DNA of 64,000 bases from NCBI GenBank assembly GCA_027625915.1, contig JANTQA010000008.1, forward strand, positions 12,091,001 to 12,155,000. Direction: 5' to 3'. The translations under genes and the position numbers were made by a program. The notes beneath the pieces were generated by a model, which was not told where the DNA came from, did no database searches, and was given only the letters and a program-made list of their open reading frames with translations. Positions 21,185-42,189 of this stretch are shown here, in pieces. The stretch is from Anaeramoeba flamelloides (taxonomy: Eukaryota > Metamonada > Anaeramoebidae). Positions within the stretch are counted from its first letter, which is position 1. Each line of letters starts with the position of its first letter.

Positions 21185-24100
21185 TTGTTTTTTTTTTTCT
21201 TGTTCTTATGGGTAACAATTTTGATTTTTAATATTTCTTGCACCTTTATATTTTTCTTGCCCCCACATTTTTTTTTTTTATTAACGAAAAGTATTTATTA
21301 TAGCTTTGTTAATAATTTTTTTTCAAAAATTAAAAAAATTTTCTAGTTTAATCAAACAAAATCTAAATAAAGATTTTATATACTTTTTTTATATAAAATT
21401 AATAAATAGACAAACATATGATATTATTTAATTTTTTTATTTTTTACAAAAATGTTTGTATTGTATTATTTTAAGGAAACTTGCCTATTTTTTACTCTCA
21501 CAAAGCTTCCGGAAAGATCTTCAATTATTTTGCTTTTTTTTTTTTTTGATTAAAAGGAAAATTTTGGATTGTAATAAGTATGTGGAATAGATAGATCACT
21601 GTTCATGCAATAAATATTTGAAAAATACCAAAGATTTCAATTTATATTCTCAAAAATGGAAAAAAAAAAAAAAAACAATTAAAAAAAAAATATTTAAAAA
21701 TTGAAAAGTATAATTCGTTTTTTTTTAGGTCAATTTGGGCAATTTTAAACATTATTAAATATTTGAAAAAATAAAAATTATAAAATTTTAACGTAATAGA
21801 TTTGAAAATTGTATTTGGAAATAATATTTAATTATTTGTTAAAAAATGAACTAAAAGATAAAATATACAAATTATACTTTATAGATGAATGTAAAATGGT
21901 TAAATCATCAAAAATAAATAAAAAAGTATTAAATTTCAAACTTTTCTTATTAAAGGGTGTAATTGTGGTTTTACTTTCAGTTTAGGTATTGTTAGGTAAA
22001 TTGGGCACTATTGATTAGTTTTTAAATGAAAGAACATAATATTGTTATTTAGTTAACTTTTTTTTAGAAATTATTTGTATTAGTATTTTATTTCAATTAT
22101 TTCAATGATAAGATCTATTTATTAGCTATATTAGATGTTCTCTTTATATAAAATATAGGACATTGGTTGTGTATTATTATTAAACATCAATAAATAAGGA
22201 AAATTTCAATATATATCGTCATTTTCGACAAAAAAAAAGAATAATATTTTTGTTAATATAATAAAAAAAATTCCCTTTCAAAAAAAAACTCTAAAAATAT
22301 TAAAATTTTTATACAATTAAAAAAAGGATGAGTACAATTTATTTTGTTATATTGTGTAACCATGGATATGGAAACAGCTTGTAATAAATTACATTTAATT
22401 TAAAAAAGGAAACATTGTTATCAAAAAAACAACTTTATTTTGTAATAAAAAGTCTAAAACACATTTTACCAATTGAAATATTTTTAAAGGGTGAAAGTAT
22501 GTGATGAAAGCTTCCTCAAAATCGAGAAAAGAACCTTTTCTGACTTTTTTTAATTTTTTAAACAAAAAAAAAAAAAAAAAAACTAAATATTTTAACACAT
22601 ACAAGTTATATATTATTTTTTTTTTGAAGATGTTTGGGTATGTAATAGTCTGAAAAGGGAAATCTCATGAAAGTACAGTTTCCTCAATATCTATAAAAAA
22701 AAATAATGTTTAAAAAAAATCATCAATTTTGGTAATTGCATAGATTTTTTTATCAATTTTATATACTAAAGAACATTTTTATCCTTTTAAATATTGTTAT
22801 TGGTAAGATAATTTTATAGATATTTTTATTAATAAAACAAATTAAATAGGTTTTATACTTTCCCCCCCTAAATAAATAACTTTTCTTTTTTAGATTAGAA
22901 AAAATAAGATTTGTTTTTAAATAATTATATTTTTAAAAAATACACTTCTTTTAATTACATTATTGTGATTATTCATATTTCAATACCTTTTTTTATTTTA
23001 AAAACAAATCAAAAAAATGATCCATATATATTTGTTATAAATTTCAATTCAATTGTTTTTTTGAGCCTTTAATCTGTAGTTCAGTTAATATGTTTTCTTG
23101 GAGTTGGGAAAATTAATCAAAATATTTTTTATTTAATACCAGGCTGTTTATAGAATGATTTTTTTAGATATATCATCAATTCTCATCATTTTTTTTTTTT
23201 TTCAATATCTGAAGTAAATTACATCTTTGTTTTTGATGATGCAAGATAATATGAAGGTTTAATATTGATAAAAAAAATTGTAATGAAATATTTTCAGTAA
23301 TTTTAATAATAATCTAGATCAGAATTTTACTTCATTTTCATTTCCATTTTCCTTTATTGATTTAATGAATATTAAGAAGATTGTAATTATTATTTTTTTT
23401 TTGTTTTAGACTTTTTTATTTTCCGGGTTGGTATATTTTTGATGAATTCAGAATGGAAATGTTAGTAATATTTAATAATTATAAAAATAAAATCAGCTAA
23501 AATCATCTTCAATTGAAAGATTAGTCTCAACTACCTATAAGTCTATATACAAATTATTTTGTCAGTAAATGCAAATATTAATAGTGTTGGCTATTTTAAA
23601 GGTTTCTAAAAAGGCCAATTCCAATAAAAGTACAATCTGTTGAACTCTTTAATTATAAATGATCTTGATATTTGTTAATAAATTCATTAATTCTTGAAAA
23701 AAATCTACATTTTGAAATACATTTAAAGGTTGAGTAATCAATATTCAAACTATGATGTTGAAAAATTTATTAATTAAATTTGTGTCGAAAGGAAGATGGG
23801 TTATTCTAAAGAAATATTTTTTTAAAAATTTATTTTTACCAATTATTTTCACAAATTTGAAAAATATATCGAAAATACAACTTTTTTTATAAAACTGAAA
23901 CTAATATAACCAGTCTCTTTGGTTTTTATGGTGAAGACGATAGTAAAAAACTTGAAATCAAAAAAAAAATGATAAAAATAGTTTCTTTTAAAGGTTCTAA
24001 ATCAGAATTATTAAATACTGGAACACTATTATTTTGGTTTCAATTTTCAGATTTTTAAATAGGAAAATTAAAAAAAACTTTTTCAAAATGAAAATTTTCG

Positions 24101-24799
24101 TTATGATCATTATTATGCAATCAAATTATTTATCGTGTAATAATATTTTAGAATAGTTTTTTTAGTGCTAGGTAAAGTATGGATCACTTATATCATTTGC
24201 TCCCCAAGAACAACATACTTTAATTAGAGAAGAATCTATAGTGACTCTAATCTCTTAAATGTCCAATATTATATTAGATCATAATATATTATTTTAATCA
24301 TATTTATTCCCCCTAATTTGATCAAGAAACTTTTATGTATTATTTTTAGATTTGTTTGAGTACGAAATCATTAATCTGAATCACCTTCTGATGTACCCTA
24401 CTTAAACTATAAACACAAAAAGGATTATCTAGTTTCAGAAGTAGCCGAGGTTAAATGATTATGCCAATTACACAAACTCAGCTACCTTAAGGGACTAGTA
24501 ACTCTTATTTATTTTTTTTCCCAAAGGTAATAGAGTAATTATTTACATAAGGATACAATTAAACCCAATAAGAAACTTCGTTTGTCAACTTTAGAGAAAT
24601 GAATTATCATTTTTAGAAGATTTCATTTTTCCAATCGAATTTTCAGTCAAAAGATCTGATCCTTTTTTGTTAGGTTTTTAGATCAAATTAGAAAAATAAA
24701 AATTTGCAAAAAAATTTAATTTTTGAAAAAATATCACTTTTTGTAATTTCTGAGAGTCCTTATGAGTAATTAACGTTGTGTCTTTAATATTATTTTAAA
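21185..24799. other. Non-coding AT-rich interval
   Basis: No convincing gene. An open stretch of about 76 codons ending at about 24058 has no start codon and no recognisable family. A tract of seven C lies near 22862-22868. The motif 'ttaagggactagt' occurs near 24488, as in TTAAGGG-type element ends. Confidence 0.5.
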
Positions 24800-25660
24800 A
24801 ATACATTAAAAATGAATCAAATATTGTATCCTTGAAGATCTAAAAAATTTGAACATTTATTTTATTCAGAAATATTTATGAAATTTCTTGAAATTTAAAA
24901 GACTTGTCAATATACTTTTTCAAATATCAAGAGTATAAACAAGGTACTATTTGTAGTAAAATCAGGTATTTGATAATAACTATTATTTTTTATTATTATT
25001 CAAAATATGCATTTGAATTGTTATATTTGTTGCAAAATATTTAAAAAATTGAGAAATAAACGTAAACCCTATTTGATAAATTTCATCATTGGGCTGTTAA
25101 TGACTTACTGAAATAATTAAGATTGGGTTTATAATTATTAATTTTAAATAATCAAATTAAAAAGTATTTCTTGAGATAATAAGTTGAATTTTCCAGGTTT
25201 TAAAAAAGTATTTCGGGAGAATTTTTAATTCGATTCTTTGTTCTTTTTCTCAGATTTTTTCATTTAATCCCAAGAAAAAATAGATTTTGTCTGTTCTTTG
25301 AATCAAAAAATTATATTTTTTACAAGTTTAAAATAAATATTGTATTTTTTTTGAGATTAAGTAGATTTTTTGGTTAGGTTATTTTAGAACTTAGTGGTTT
25401 AATTTTTAAAGTTCATTTTTGTACACTTCCTTTACAGGCAATAAGATTTCAATCTTCTTTCAAAGAAAATAATTTTTTTTAAATAATTTGGAAATATGTT
25501 GGATTTTGAACTTTTCAAAAATGAGAAAAATGGATCAGTCTTTTAAAAACAATAATTCATTTCTGAAAATAGTATTAAAAGTAAGGTATGTCTTTGTAGT
25601 TATCAGATTTTTACTTTATTTTTCAATTTCAAGATACGGCAAAATTTTTTTTTAATTTGC
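24800..25660. repeat. Dispersed ~870-bp repeat, copy 2
   Basis: The partner of 11440-12310 in the same orientation, diverged by many substitutions and small indels. It ends about 220 nt before the start of the Cys-rich membrane protein gene, so it lies in that gene's promoter-proximal DNA. No coding potential. Confidence 0.65.
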
Positions 25661-25876
25661 TATTAAATTTACTTGAAGATTTTTTTTAGTTTAATAGTCC
25701 CTTAATTGTAAAAATTTCAGGTTGTTTAATTCATTGATTAAAAAGGTTTCATTTCTTGATAATTTAGAATTTTTCTGTTTCATTTTTTTCTTCTAATTGT
25801 CTTTTTTTTTTTTTGCTGAAAAAATATTTTGATTAATTTTAGTCAGATCTAACCCACCAATTTTGAACTACCCATA

Positions 25877-27384
25877 ATGAAGAAATTATTTTTACCCTTT
25901 CTGGTTTACACATTTTTATTACAGATTGTTTTCATTAATAGGTAATTTTAACGAAAATCTTTAGTGAAGAAAATACAACCAACCACTAAGAAATAAAAAA
26001 TAAAAAAAACCAAATATTCTTTTATTAATATCAAAATTGTTCTTCAATTTATTTTAATCAACAAACACTAATTAATTAAAACAATTTAAAATAAAACTTT
26101 TCTAGTGTGTTAACTGATGATATTTGTGTTCCAAAAACCTTTTCTGGTTTAGGAAAGCCATGTAATAATACAAAAATGGAATTCTGTTACCCAAATTTGT
26201 TTTGTATCAAAAATAAATGTTCCCTTGACAACACAGGATCGAAATGCGAGAAGGACGAAGAGTGTTCTGGGCAAGTGTGTCTCGATAAAAAGTGTTGGGG
26301 AAAAAAAGATAATGGAGATCTCTGTTCGGCGGATGTCGAGTGCTGGTCTGGTGAATGTAAAAAAACATGTAAAGGGAAAAAGTTTGAAGAAGAATGTGAT
26401 CCTTTGTTGGTATCCCAATGCGAGAATGGGTGCTTTTGTCACCCAACAACAAATAAATGTATCAAATCGATCAAAATAAATAAAAAATGTGAACACCTTA
26501 CCCCAATGAATTTTATCAACATTTACCGAATTTGCGAACACGGAGCACTTTGTGATGCATTTCTCGGTAAATGTCAATTACTTTTCTCTTTGGACGTTGA
26601 CGATCAGTGTGGTGGCTCAGCGTTTTGTAAACAAGGCCTGTCTTGTATCAATAACAAATGCCAAAGCGAAAGGCCAACGACTTGTAATGATAACAATCAG
26701 TTCTGCCCATTGTCCGATTATTGTAATTGCACAACAACAGAAACGAGTGGGAATGATCATTCCAAACCCACTGATCAAAATAAGGATCTGAATAATGTTT
26801 TGAATATCCTTCGTCTAAATGGAAAGGATCTTAACCAACAAGATCCTTTATCCTTACCAACATCTGGTAAATGTGTCCAAATCCTAAACGACCAATGCTC
26901 TCGAGATTCCCAAATTTTAGTACAATGTTTGCAACGTGAAAAATGTTCTTATACCTCTTCGTATATCCCTCAATCGTGCGTGTTTGAAAAGTGCTTTGAC
27001 GAAATGACCAATGTGCAATGTTGCTTTGCAAATGGTTATAAAAACAAAACCTTTTACCTTTCAAAGGATTTTATCTGTACAACACCTAGCCCAACCCCAA
27101 CGCCAACAGATATCTCCATTTTTGATCGATTTAAAATTGACCAAAAATCGTTAACATCTTTTGCTCTTGGAGTTTCCTTTCCAACAATATTTATTCTCAT
27201 TATCGCAGTAGTTTATTATTTCAAAAGATATAGAAGAAGAAGAAGAAATACCAGATTCTTGTCGAATGATAGAGAACAAAATACTTTGGTACTCAACGAC
27301 CAGTTAGCTAACAGACACAACCAAAATATCCAAGACGACGACCAATTTGAAGACGACGACGATGATGATGTTGTGTTTTTATAA
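25877..27384 (+). CDS. Cys-rich type I membrane protein
   Basis: Two exons: 25877-25941 (MKKLFLPFLVYTFLLQIVFI, a signal peptide) and 26106-27384 (TAA). They are joined across a 164-nt GT-AG intron in phase 2 to give about 447 residues. The mature ectodomain (about residues 24-370) has many cysteines in 'C-x(5)-C-x(4-6)-C' spacing (KCEKDEECSGQVCLDKKC; DLCSADVECWSGECKKTC), like dickkopf-like or surface-antigen disulfide modules. A Pro/Thr stalk (PSPTPTPTD), one transmembrane helix (about 375-397, FALGVSFPTIFILIIAVVYY), a stop-transfer run of Arg (RYRRRRRN) and an acidic tail rich in Asp follow. The likely place is the plasma membrane, ectodomain outside, as a receptor or adhesion molecule. I do not recognise the family and assign no ligand. 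Exon GC is clearly above the flanks, supporting real coding. Confidence 0.85.
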
Positions 27385-27816
27385 TTCACTTGACAAGACT
27401 TTTAAACGTTAGCAATTACAAATCTAAGTGTTTTTTCATTTTTTCTTTTTTTATTTCCAATAATTCTACATATTAAATCTACATAATTATATTTGCTCAG
27501 ATTAATAATTGGATTTTATTTTGTCTATCTTTCTCACATTTAATTATGTCTATGATGATCATAATTATTTCGTATTTTTTATATCAAAAAATAAAAATAA
27601 AAATTAAAATTAAAATCATTTATTTTGTTTTTTTATGTACCCCATTTTATACCATAATGGTAAAATAATAAAAACGAAAAATGTATTTTAAGAACTAAAC
27701 TCAATTCAAAACTTTATAGTTCTTAATACTGTGTCCATTTTAATAATCATTAAATTGGAAGTCATAAATTTATTTCTTTCAAAATTCTCACATTATCAAA
27801 TTAAATAATTTTTTGC
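27385..27816. other. 3' flank of the Cys-rich protein gene
   Basis: AT-rich with nothing recognisable beyond probable 3' UTR sequence. Confidence 0.4.
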
Positions 27817-28514
27817 TTAAAAGCTCTATTCACTTACCATGGATACTACTCCCACTCAAGAGGTGACTTGATATCAAAAAGGAGATTATAAAATTGGACT
27901 TCTTTTGATTGACAAAATTTTAACATACAAAAAAAAAAAATTAATAGGATCTCTTTCACAAACAAATTCAAAATAACAACAAAAACAGTTTTCAGAATCC
28001 CATAAGCAAAAAATACAATTTTAAAACAAAAAATTTCTCTTTTCATTTTTTAAATTTCTAAAGTGTTGAATTTCTTCAATTCAAAAAGAATTTTTTTTTC
28101 TAAAAGTCCACAATTTATTTATTTCGATTTAATCAAATTTGTGGTTATTTTTTAACACTCTAAATTTGATAAAGTCAGTAGTTTGCAACATTCAGGAGAT
28201 AAAAATAACTCAATTGAGAAAAGATAAGAATGAAAAAAAAAAAATCTTCGAGATCTCAAAAAGTGCCAATCAGTCCGGCACTTCAAAACGAACACAGGGT
28301 TTTCAAAATTATAATTAATGACTATTCGTATTAGAAATTGAATATCGATCTTGGGCACTTTTTTTCAAGATGTCCTCGTTTTTTGTTGGTGATGTTTATA
28401 GATAGATTGTAACTTACGGGTTACTTGATTTTTAATTGGTACAAGACCCAGAAAATTTATATAATTTTTTTTCAAAATGAAAAAGTATTTTTCACTGTTA
28501 GTACTCACCCTTAA
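27817..28514. mobile_element. TTAAGGG-type TIR element, copy 2 (diverged)
   Basis: Collinear with 3423-4106. It shares 'cttcttttgattgacaaaatt', 'ataggatctctttcacaaa', 'gtggttattttttaacactc' and an internal stem in which aaaaagtgcc pairs with ggcacttttt. That stem differs in sequence from copy 1 (agcgcc... with ggagct) yet still pairs in both. The ends have drifted (ttaaaagctct... and ...ctcacccttaa). No protein. Confidence 0.55.
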
Positions 28515-28527
28515 ATACAATCCAATA

Positions 28528-29760
28528 ATACTGTGAATTGTACAATAAAAAGATCAAAATTTTCATAGAAATTTCCAAAAAAAAACCAACCCAAGAATTA
28601 AAATAAATCATGAAAGTTCCCAATTCTAGAAGGGGAATTAATAATTTACTTTGATTTTAAGAAATTAAAAATTTAAAAGGTAACATCGAATTATAAAAAT
28701 CTTTTTTGGAAAGCTGAATGAAACTTTTCTTCCATTTAATTTGAAACAAATGATAATAAATTCAAATTTTGGGAACAAGTTAAAGTGGTTTAAAGATTAA
28801 TAGTAATCAATTTTGATTCAATTTGTTAATAATTTTGAATGTACAACCTATTTTTATTATTTTTTCGTTTTCATTTCCTTTTTTCTAGTACCTGGTCTGT
28901 TTCGATAGTTCTGGGAATTTTTTTCCAATGGAAGATGTTAAAGTTGAGTTGTGTTAAATAAAAAAAAACACATACCATTAGTCGATTGTATCTATCAATT
29001 TGAACAATAAATGGATGGTTGGTGAAAATTTAAAAAATTTATTAATATGATTTTTTTGATGGAAAAAGCAAATCAAAAAAATCAAAATATTTTTACTATA
29101 ACATAAGAGCCAAAAAAGAAAAAGATGAATTATTGAGAAAAATAAACATAAAAAAAATCTATGAAATCACTGTGTAATATCTTCTAATCAACATAAATCA
29201 ACACATAATTAAGAATATGGGGTACAAGACAAAATAAAACCTATCAACATTTTCATTTAAACCTAAAAATTTCGGGTCTCTCACAACAATTATTTCAAAC
29301 TCTTTATTTTTTTCACTCTTCATTCTATTTTTTCTTCTTTCTTTTCTTTTTTTTTTTTTAGAAAACTAAATTAAGATTCAAATACTTCTGGTGATGTCAT
29401 CTAGTTTAGAATACTCTTTGAATTAAAAGTTTCAATTTTAGTTACTTAAAAATTCTAACTTTAAAAGATTTAATGGTGTTTTATCTAATATTTAACAATA
29501 AATTCAATAAATTTTTTGTTTTGTCACTTTTATCATTTTTTGTAGACCCTTGATTTTTATTTTTTCGTTTTATATTTTTTTTTGTTATTTGTTTATACAT
29601 TTTGTATTTAAAAAAATTAAATAATGGTAACTTAAATGTGATTTAATATTTTTTTTTGAAATTGGAAAAATTTTTGTTTAATTTTGCCAATTTTTGATTT
29701 TCAGTGTTTCAAAATTTTTGGAACATGCTATAGTATTTTTATTTATTTAATTAATTAATT
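28528..29760. repeat. Diverged dispersed repeats
   Basis: The part at 28528-28760 is related to 2535-2780. The part at 28870-29720 is weakly related to 7670-8090. The segment at about 29225-29500 ('ggggtacaa', 'aactaaattaagattcaaa', 'tacttctggtgatg') is related to 60340-60620. No gene. Confidence 0.45.
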
Positions 29761-31353
29761 ATTGGGATAAAGTGGTAATTAAAGATAATTCATGAAAATA
29801 AAAAACGGGAAGAAGATAAACAATTCAAATGTTTGAATAAAATATAATAATATTGCCATCATTATCTAATTAAAAAGTTTACACTGTCAGTTAGGTTTTT
29901 TATATATAATTTGTAGTTAGTAAAACTCTGATAAAGAAATATATCAATAATAAAAAAATATTGATTAATCTATGATTAATAATTGGTAGTGTATAACTCT
30001 AGGAGTGGTACTCTGTGTTACCGAATTAATATGTATTTTTTTAAGATTCTATTTGTTTGGATTTTCAATCTTTTTTATGAGTTTTTTTTTATTATCACAG
30101 AGTTTTCTGAACTTAAGATCAATGACAAAAAAGTTTACTATTTGTAAAAATAATCAAAATATTATTTCTAAACTATTATAAATAGATATATATATATATA
30201 TATATATTAGTTTTATTTTATGAAATAGATGAGTAGGCACGACCTAAACAATAATTAATTTGGGTATTTTTTTGAAATATCAAATTCACAAATTTCCAAT
30301 GGAAAAAAAACTAAATAATAAAAAAAAATATTATTAAAAATTGATTTAATAATTAAAAATGCTTTAAAGTATTTTAGTTTCATATTTTAAAAATTGGTAT
30401 TTTAAAGTAATGTTTTTTTTTTTTTTTTTTCAAATTTGATTTTTTTAGGTTTTATAATAATTAATACTTCAATTTTACCCCCAAAATTACAAATAGAAAA
30501 TATACATTTCCGTAATATAGGTTATTAAATATTATTAATTTGATTAAAGTTTAGGAAAAGTTTATAAATGAAATTGATAAATATTTAAGCAAAAAACTTT
30601 TAATTAAATTATTTATTCTTTTATATAAAGAAATCTGTTTTTTTTTTTTTCATTTTTCAAAAAATAAAAAAAAACAAAACTATTACCAATTTTAAATAAT
30701 TTTTTAAACAATTAATGTGATTGTATTCACAAGAAATCGTGATAACACTTAAAATCATTTTAAGAAGAAAAAAAATTAATTTTGAATTTTAAGGTTCAAA
30801 TTACAAAATTCTCAAATGCCTTCAATAGATAATTTTATTTTGAAAAAACAAATTTTATCTGAGAACAAAAACACAGTTTATGAGTAAAATTTTTAAAAAG
30901 GCTTTCAAACTTTACTTGTTATAACTATTATTTTATAAAATAATACAAATATTTTCTAATCATTTTGAATAAATCAATTTTTTTGGTTATCCAAAAGAAT
31001 TATCTCAAAAAAATAAAAAAAATATCTTTTTCTTAATATTCCTGTAAACAAAGACTTGGTATTATTTAATAATAGTTGAAAAATTAATAAACAGAGGAAA
31101 AAGTTTTTTATAATGAAATAAAATCAATTTAATAGTTTTCTTTTTCATAAAAACATGAAAAAAAAAATTTTGATCTCACTGAAAAAATTTTCATTTCTGG
31201 TTTTCTTAGAATAGTAGAATTTTTTGACACTTCATATCTTCAAAATTTGAACGTAGAGAATATCATCAAGAACATATTTTAAATATTTTATCATGTTGCC
31301 ACGAAATACTGATCCCTTAAAAGGTTATTTGTTTATTATAAACTTTTTTTAAA

Positions 31354-31386
<33 letters not shown>

Positions 31387-31560
31387 TTTGAATGTAAATA
31401 AAAAATTGATAAGATTTTTAATTTGAAAATTCATTGGTTGATCGTACTTTAAAAATTTTTTTACCATAAAATGTTTTATTTTTAGTATATTCTATTTCAT
31501 ATTACTAACTTGTAATTTTTTTTTTTTTCGACAATTACGATTTAAGTCTTTGTATTTGGA
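29761..31560. other. Non-coding AT-rich interval 3' of Rpt1
   Basis: Contains an (AT)n run at about 30186-30208 and a run of A at about 31360-31381. No gene or RNA is recognised. It is the 3' flank of the minus-strand proteasome gene. Confidence 0.5.
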
Positions 31561-39123
<7,563 letters not shown>

Positions 39124-39835
39124 TATTTTGATTATTATTTTTTGGGTAAAATTTTAAAAAATGATTTACTTTTTTCAAAGTTGTTAAGGTTGTTCATTAT
39201 ATTTCTAACGATAGACATATTAGTTTTGTATGAAACACCAAGGTTTTTGTAAGGGATTGAGAAGAAAAGGTTAAATGATACATTATCGACTTATTATTAA
39301 ATTTACTAATAAAAATATATATTTCAATTTTAAAAACATAAAATTAATCTATTTAAGGGAATAGGATATCTACAATATACTCCAAAGTCCAATGATTTTG
39401 TTCTTCATTGAAAATTATTCTGATACTCATTTAATTTGTAATTTTTATTAATTTATAATTTAACTCAAATACAATGAATTAGTGTTGTATATTTGGAAAA
39501 ATAAAAAAGTAACAAAATTATACTAAAAATATTCACATTCTCCAAGAATAATTTATAAAACTGAAGCAAAAAATAGACCAAGTTAGAATTTCAATATATA
39601 AAAGAATATTTAAACTCAAATAGAAATTAGATATATTTGGATTCAAAACATATATCACAAAAAAACAAAATTTTTCCAGAAAAAGAAAAAGTAAATATCA
39701 ACTTGGCAAGTAGAAAGCGTAAAATTATTAGATGTAAACCTTAATCAATTTAGAGAAAATGGAATAATCAAGAACTCTGGGTGGAAAGGCCAGAAATATT
39801 TAAAAAATCATTAGGTATAATAACATGATAAATAA
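39124..39835. other. 5' flank of Rpt1
   Basis: The upstream region of the minus-strand proteasome gene. No promoter motif is discernible in AT-rich DNA, and there is no gene. Confidence 0.4.
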
Positions 39836-39839
39836 ACAG

Positions 39840-40480
39840 TGGTGCGGTCAAATAGAGTCAAGTGCTCAAGAGTGCCATGAAGTACCATGTTTTTTTTTAA
39901 TTTTAGAAATAAGAACCTATCTTTGACTATCTTGAGGTTTTCTGTTTATTTTTTTTTTGTAAAAGCTATTGATTTTCCAAATAAACAGTAAAATCAAGAA
40001 AACCTGACGAAAATATATTGATTTTTGGAATAAACAGAAAACTCAAAAAAAGCAAGCGGAATTATTTTTTAATTTGAGAAATAAAAAGAAAATTTTTGAA
40101 ACTTTTTGCCAATTTCTCAAATTAAAAAAAAAGTTAAGTACGGTTTTCCAGAATTCAATAGAATAGGGCTAAATAAAAGATTTTACTCAATACTATTAAA
40201 TTAAGGAAAACCTATTAATGATTTTCTTGGGGTTGTCTGTTCTTTTAGTAGAGTGTTCTGGTTTTTTTTGAGGGTTTCTATTTTATTTGGAAAACCTAGA
40301 GCACTTCACAAATAAATAGAAAACTCAAAAAAACCTAGTAAAAATCTATTGTTTTCCTAAATAAATAGAAAACCTGGGAAAATAGAAAAGCTGGATTTTA
40401 TTTAATTTCAGAAATAAAACGAAAATTTAGGAAAATTTCTTTTCTATTTATTCCTGATATTCAAAAAATAATAATGATAA
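39840..40480. repeat. Palindromic hairpin-module repeat, copy E
   Basis: The largest array of the family. It opens with 'gtgctcaagagtgccatgaa' and continues with a series of palindromes (for example gaggttttctgtttattt with aaataaacagtaaaatcaag; tttttaatttgagaaataaa with aatttctcaaattaaaaaa; gaattcaatagaataggg with actcaatactattaaatt). About six units can be counted. No reading frame. Confidence 0.75.
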
Positions 40481-40849
40481 AAAATACTTAAAATGGGATG
40501 ATACCGCCACCATACCTAAACTATGAACTTTTACAAATTAACTAAATAGATATACTTATGTTTATGATAGAAATATAATAAAAATTTTTTTTACAATTTG
40601 TGCAAAAAAATATTTAAACCTAGAAAGAGATGAAGATATCGATAAATTTTTTTAAGGATCAGCCCATTCTTAAAAAAAAATCATAATATTTCGTTAAAAT
40701 AATTATTTCAAATTATCAAAAATAATAAGAATTGTATCTTGGGTATTATTCCGGATAAATACCCCTTATTTATCTAATAATTGGTTAATGATAAAGAAAA
40801 TTATGATAATTTATTAAAATTTCTATATAAGAGTTTATAAATTTTGGAA

Positions 40850-40980
40850 ATGTCATAGAGTGTAATCAGATTCCATTGTGTACCTATGTTTTCTAGAATT
40901 CAAAATAAAATAATAAATAAATAAAGTAAAATCAAAGATTTTACTCGATTCTTTAGAATACTAGAAAATTCGCCACAAAT
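40850..40980. repeat. Palindromic hairpin-module repeat, copy F (short)
   Basis: One palindrome near 40900-40970: an arm with 'ctagaattcaaaataaaata', then 'aagtaaaatc', answered by 'gattttactcgattctttag' and 'aatactagaaaa'. Preceded by 'catagagtgtaatcagattc'. Confidence 0.6.
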
Positions 40981-41707
40981 AAGAGGAATTCACAACTATA
41001 CTTTTCAACAAAAAAAAAAATCAAACATTTTTAGAAGATATTTACAATGTTATGACTTGAAAAAAAAAAAAAAAAATAATATTATAAAAAGTTTATATAA
41101 TAAATATCGATGAAACTGTTACAGTATTAAAGCACGTGGTAAAAATTGTTTTAAATTATAAAAAGGTCACAAAATATTTTTTTTCAAAATGAAAAGGGAT
41201 TTAAATATTTCACTTTTAATTGTGATATTTCACTATTTTTACAAAATAAAAAAAAAAATTTTAAAATTTGAAATACAGGAAATTTTAAATAAATACATTC
41301 ATGTTATGGTTCAAGTTCCAATTTTGCTTCAATGAAAATCCAATTCCAAAAAATTTGAATTAAAATTTTGAAAATCAACTTAGTTTTATTGTTATTTTCG
41401 GATTAATAAAAGAAAATTTTTATTTCAATTTCTCAAAAATTTTTCAAATTATTCGTTGCAAAAAACCTGAAGATCTCTTCAATCCCAATTAGAAATTAGA
41501 TTATAATGATTTAATCCACCTCTTCCTTCTTGGACTTTGGAGAGAATATTTTAAAGAAGAAAATATGATTTCCGCACCAATGCTTTGTTGTATTTGAAAC
41601 TATAAAGTGTTTTCTTTATTTCTCTTTTATCAAAGGCGAGTAAAGATACTTTAAAAATTGGAATATAAAAAAAAAAGTTAATTTCATTTATTTGCATTTT
41701 TCAAATA

Positions 41708-42187
41708 CAGTGATCAAAATAATGCGTGCACAACGACTATAATCCGTGTTTCAAAATATTATCCGTTCTTTTTTTTATTCTTACTCCAAGGCAACGTCCA
41801 ATCTACTACTAAATAGTATAATTAAGTATAAATCATTTTTGAAAGTAAAGGTCTGGTTATTTTCAGTAGAATTTAAATTATTCATGCAAATATTTGAAAA
41901 TTTTTCAAAATATTCTCAATTTTTTTGAAATTTTTTGTTTTTTTTGATGATTAAAATTTTCTGAAAAATTTATCTCTATTTTTTGAGATAAATTTTCCAA
42001 TTTGATCCTTCATTTTTAGAATTTCTTTTTAAAATAATAGAACTTTAAGAAACCAGTACCATGTTTTTTTAGGGTTTATTATTGGTTTCTTTGATTGATT
42101 AATGTATAGGTCAACTATAACAAAAAAACACACTTTTTATTTTGAAACACGCATTAAATTGTTTTGCACGTTTTATTTTGACTACAA
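41708..42187. mobile_element. Tc1/mariner-like non-autonomous TIR element
   Basis: A 480-bp element flanked by TA on both sides (41706-41707 and 42188-42189). The left end cagtgatcaaaataatgcgt and the right end (complement: ttgtagtcaaaataaaacgt) are inverted repeats extending about 50 nt to 'gtgtttcaaaat'. The 'CAGTG.TCAAAATAA' style and TA target are typical of the Tc1/mariner superfamily. It contains no transposase. Its interior (41935-42115) is a repeat also found at 8225-8415 and 12385-12560. Confidence 0.7.
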
Positions 42188-42189
42188 TA

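Noticed and set aside
23830-24058. Open stretch of about 76 codons ending in LLFWFQFSDF
   Set aside because: No start codon, no splice partner and no recognisable family; an open frame of this size is expected by chance in several places in 64 kb.
26149-26577. 142-residue open frame on the minus strand
   Set aside because: It lies antisense to the Cys-rich membrane protein; the plus-strand frame has the signal peptide, cysteine spacing and membrane helix, and the minus-strand translation has no family features.
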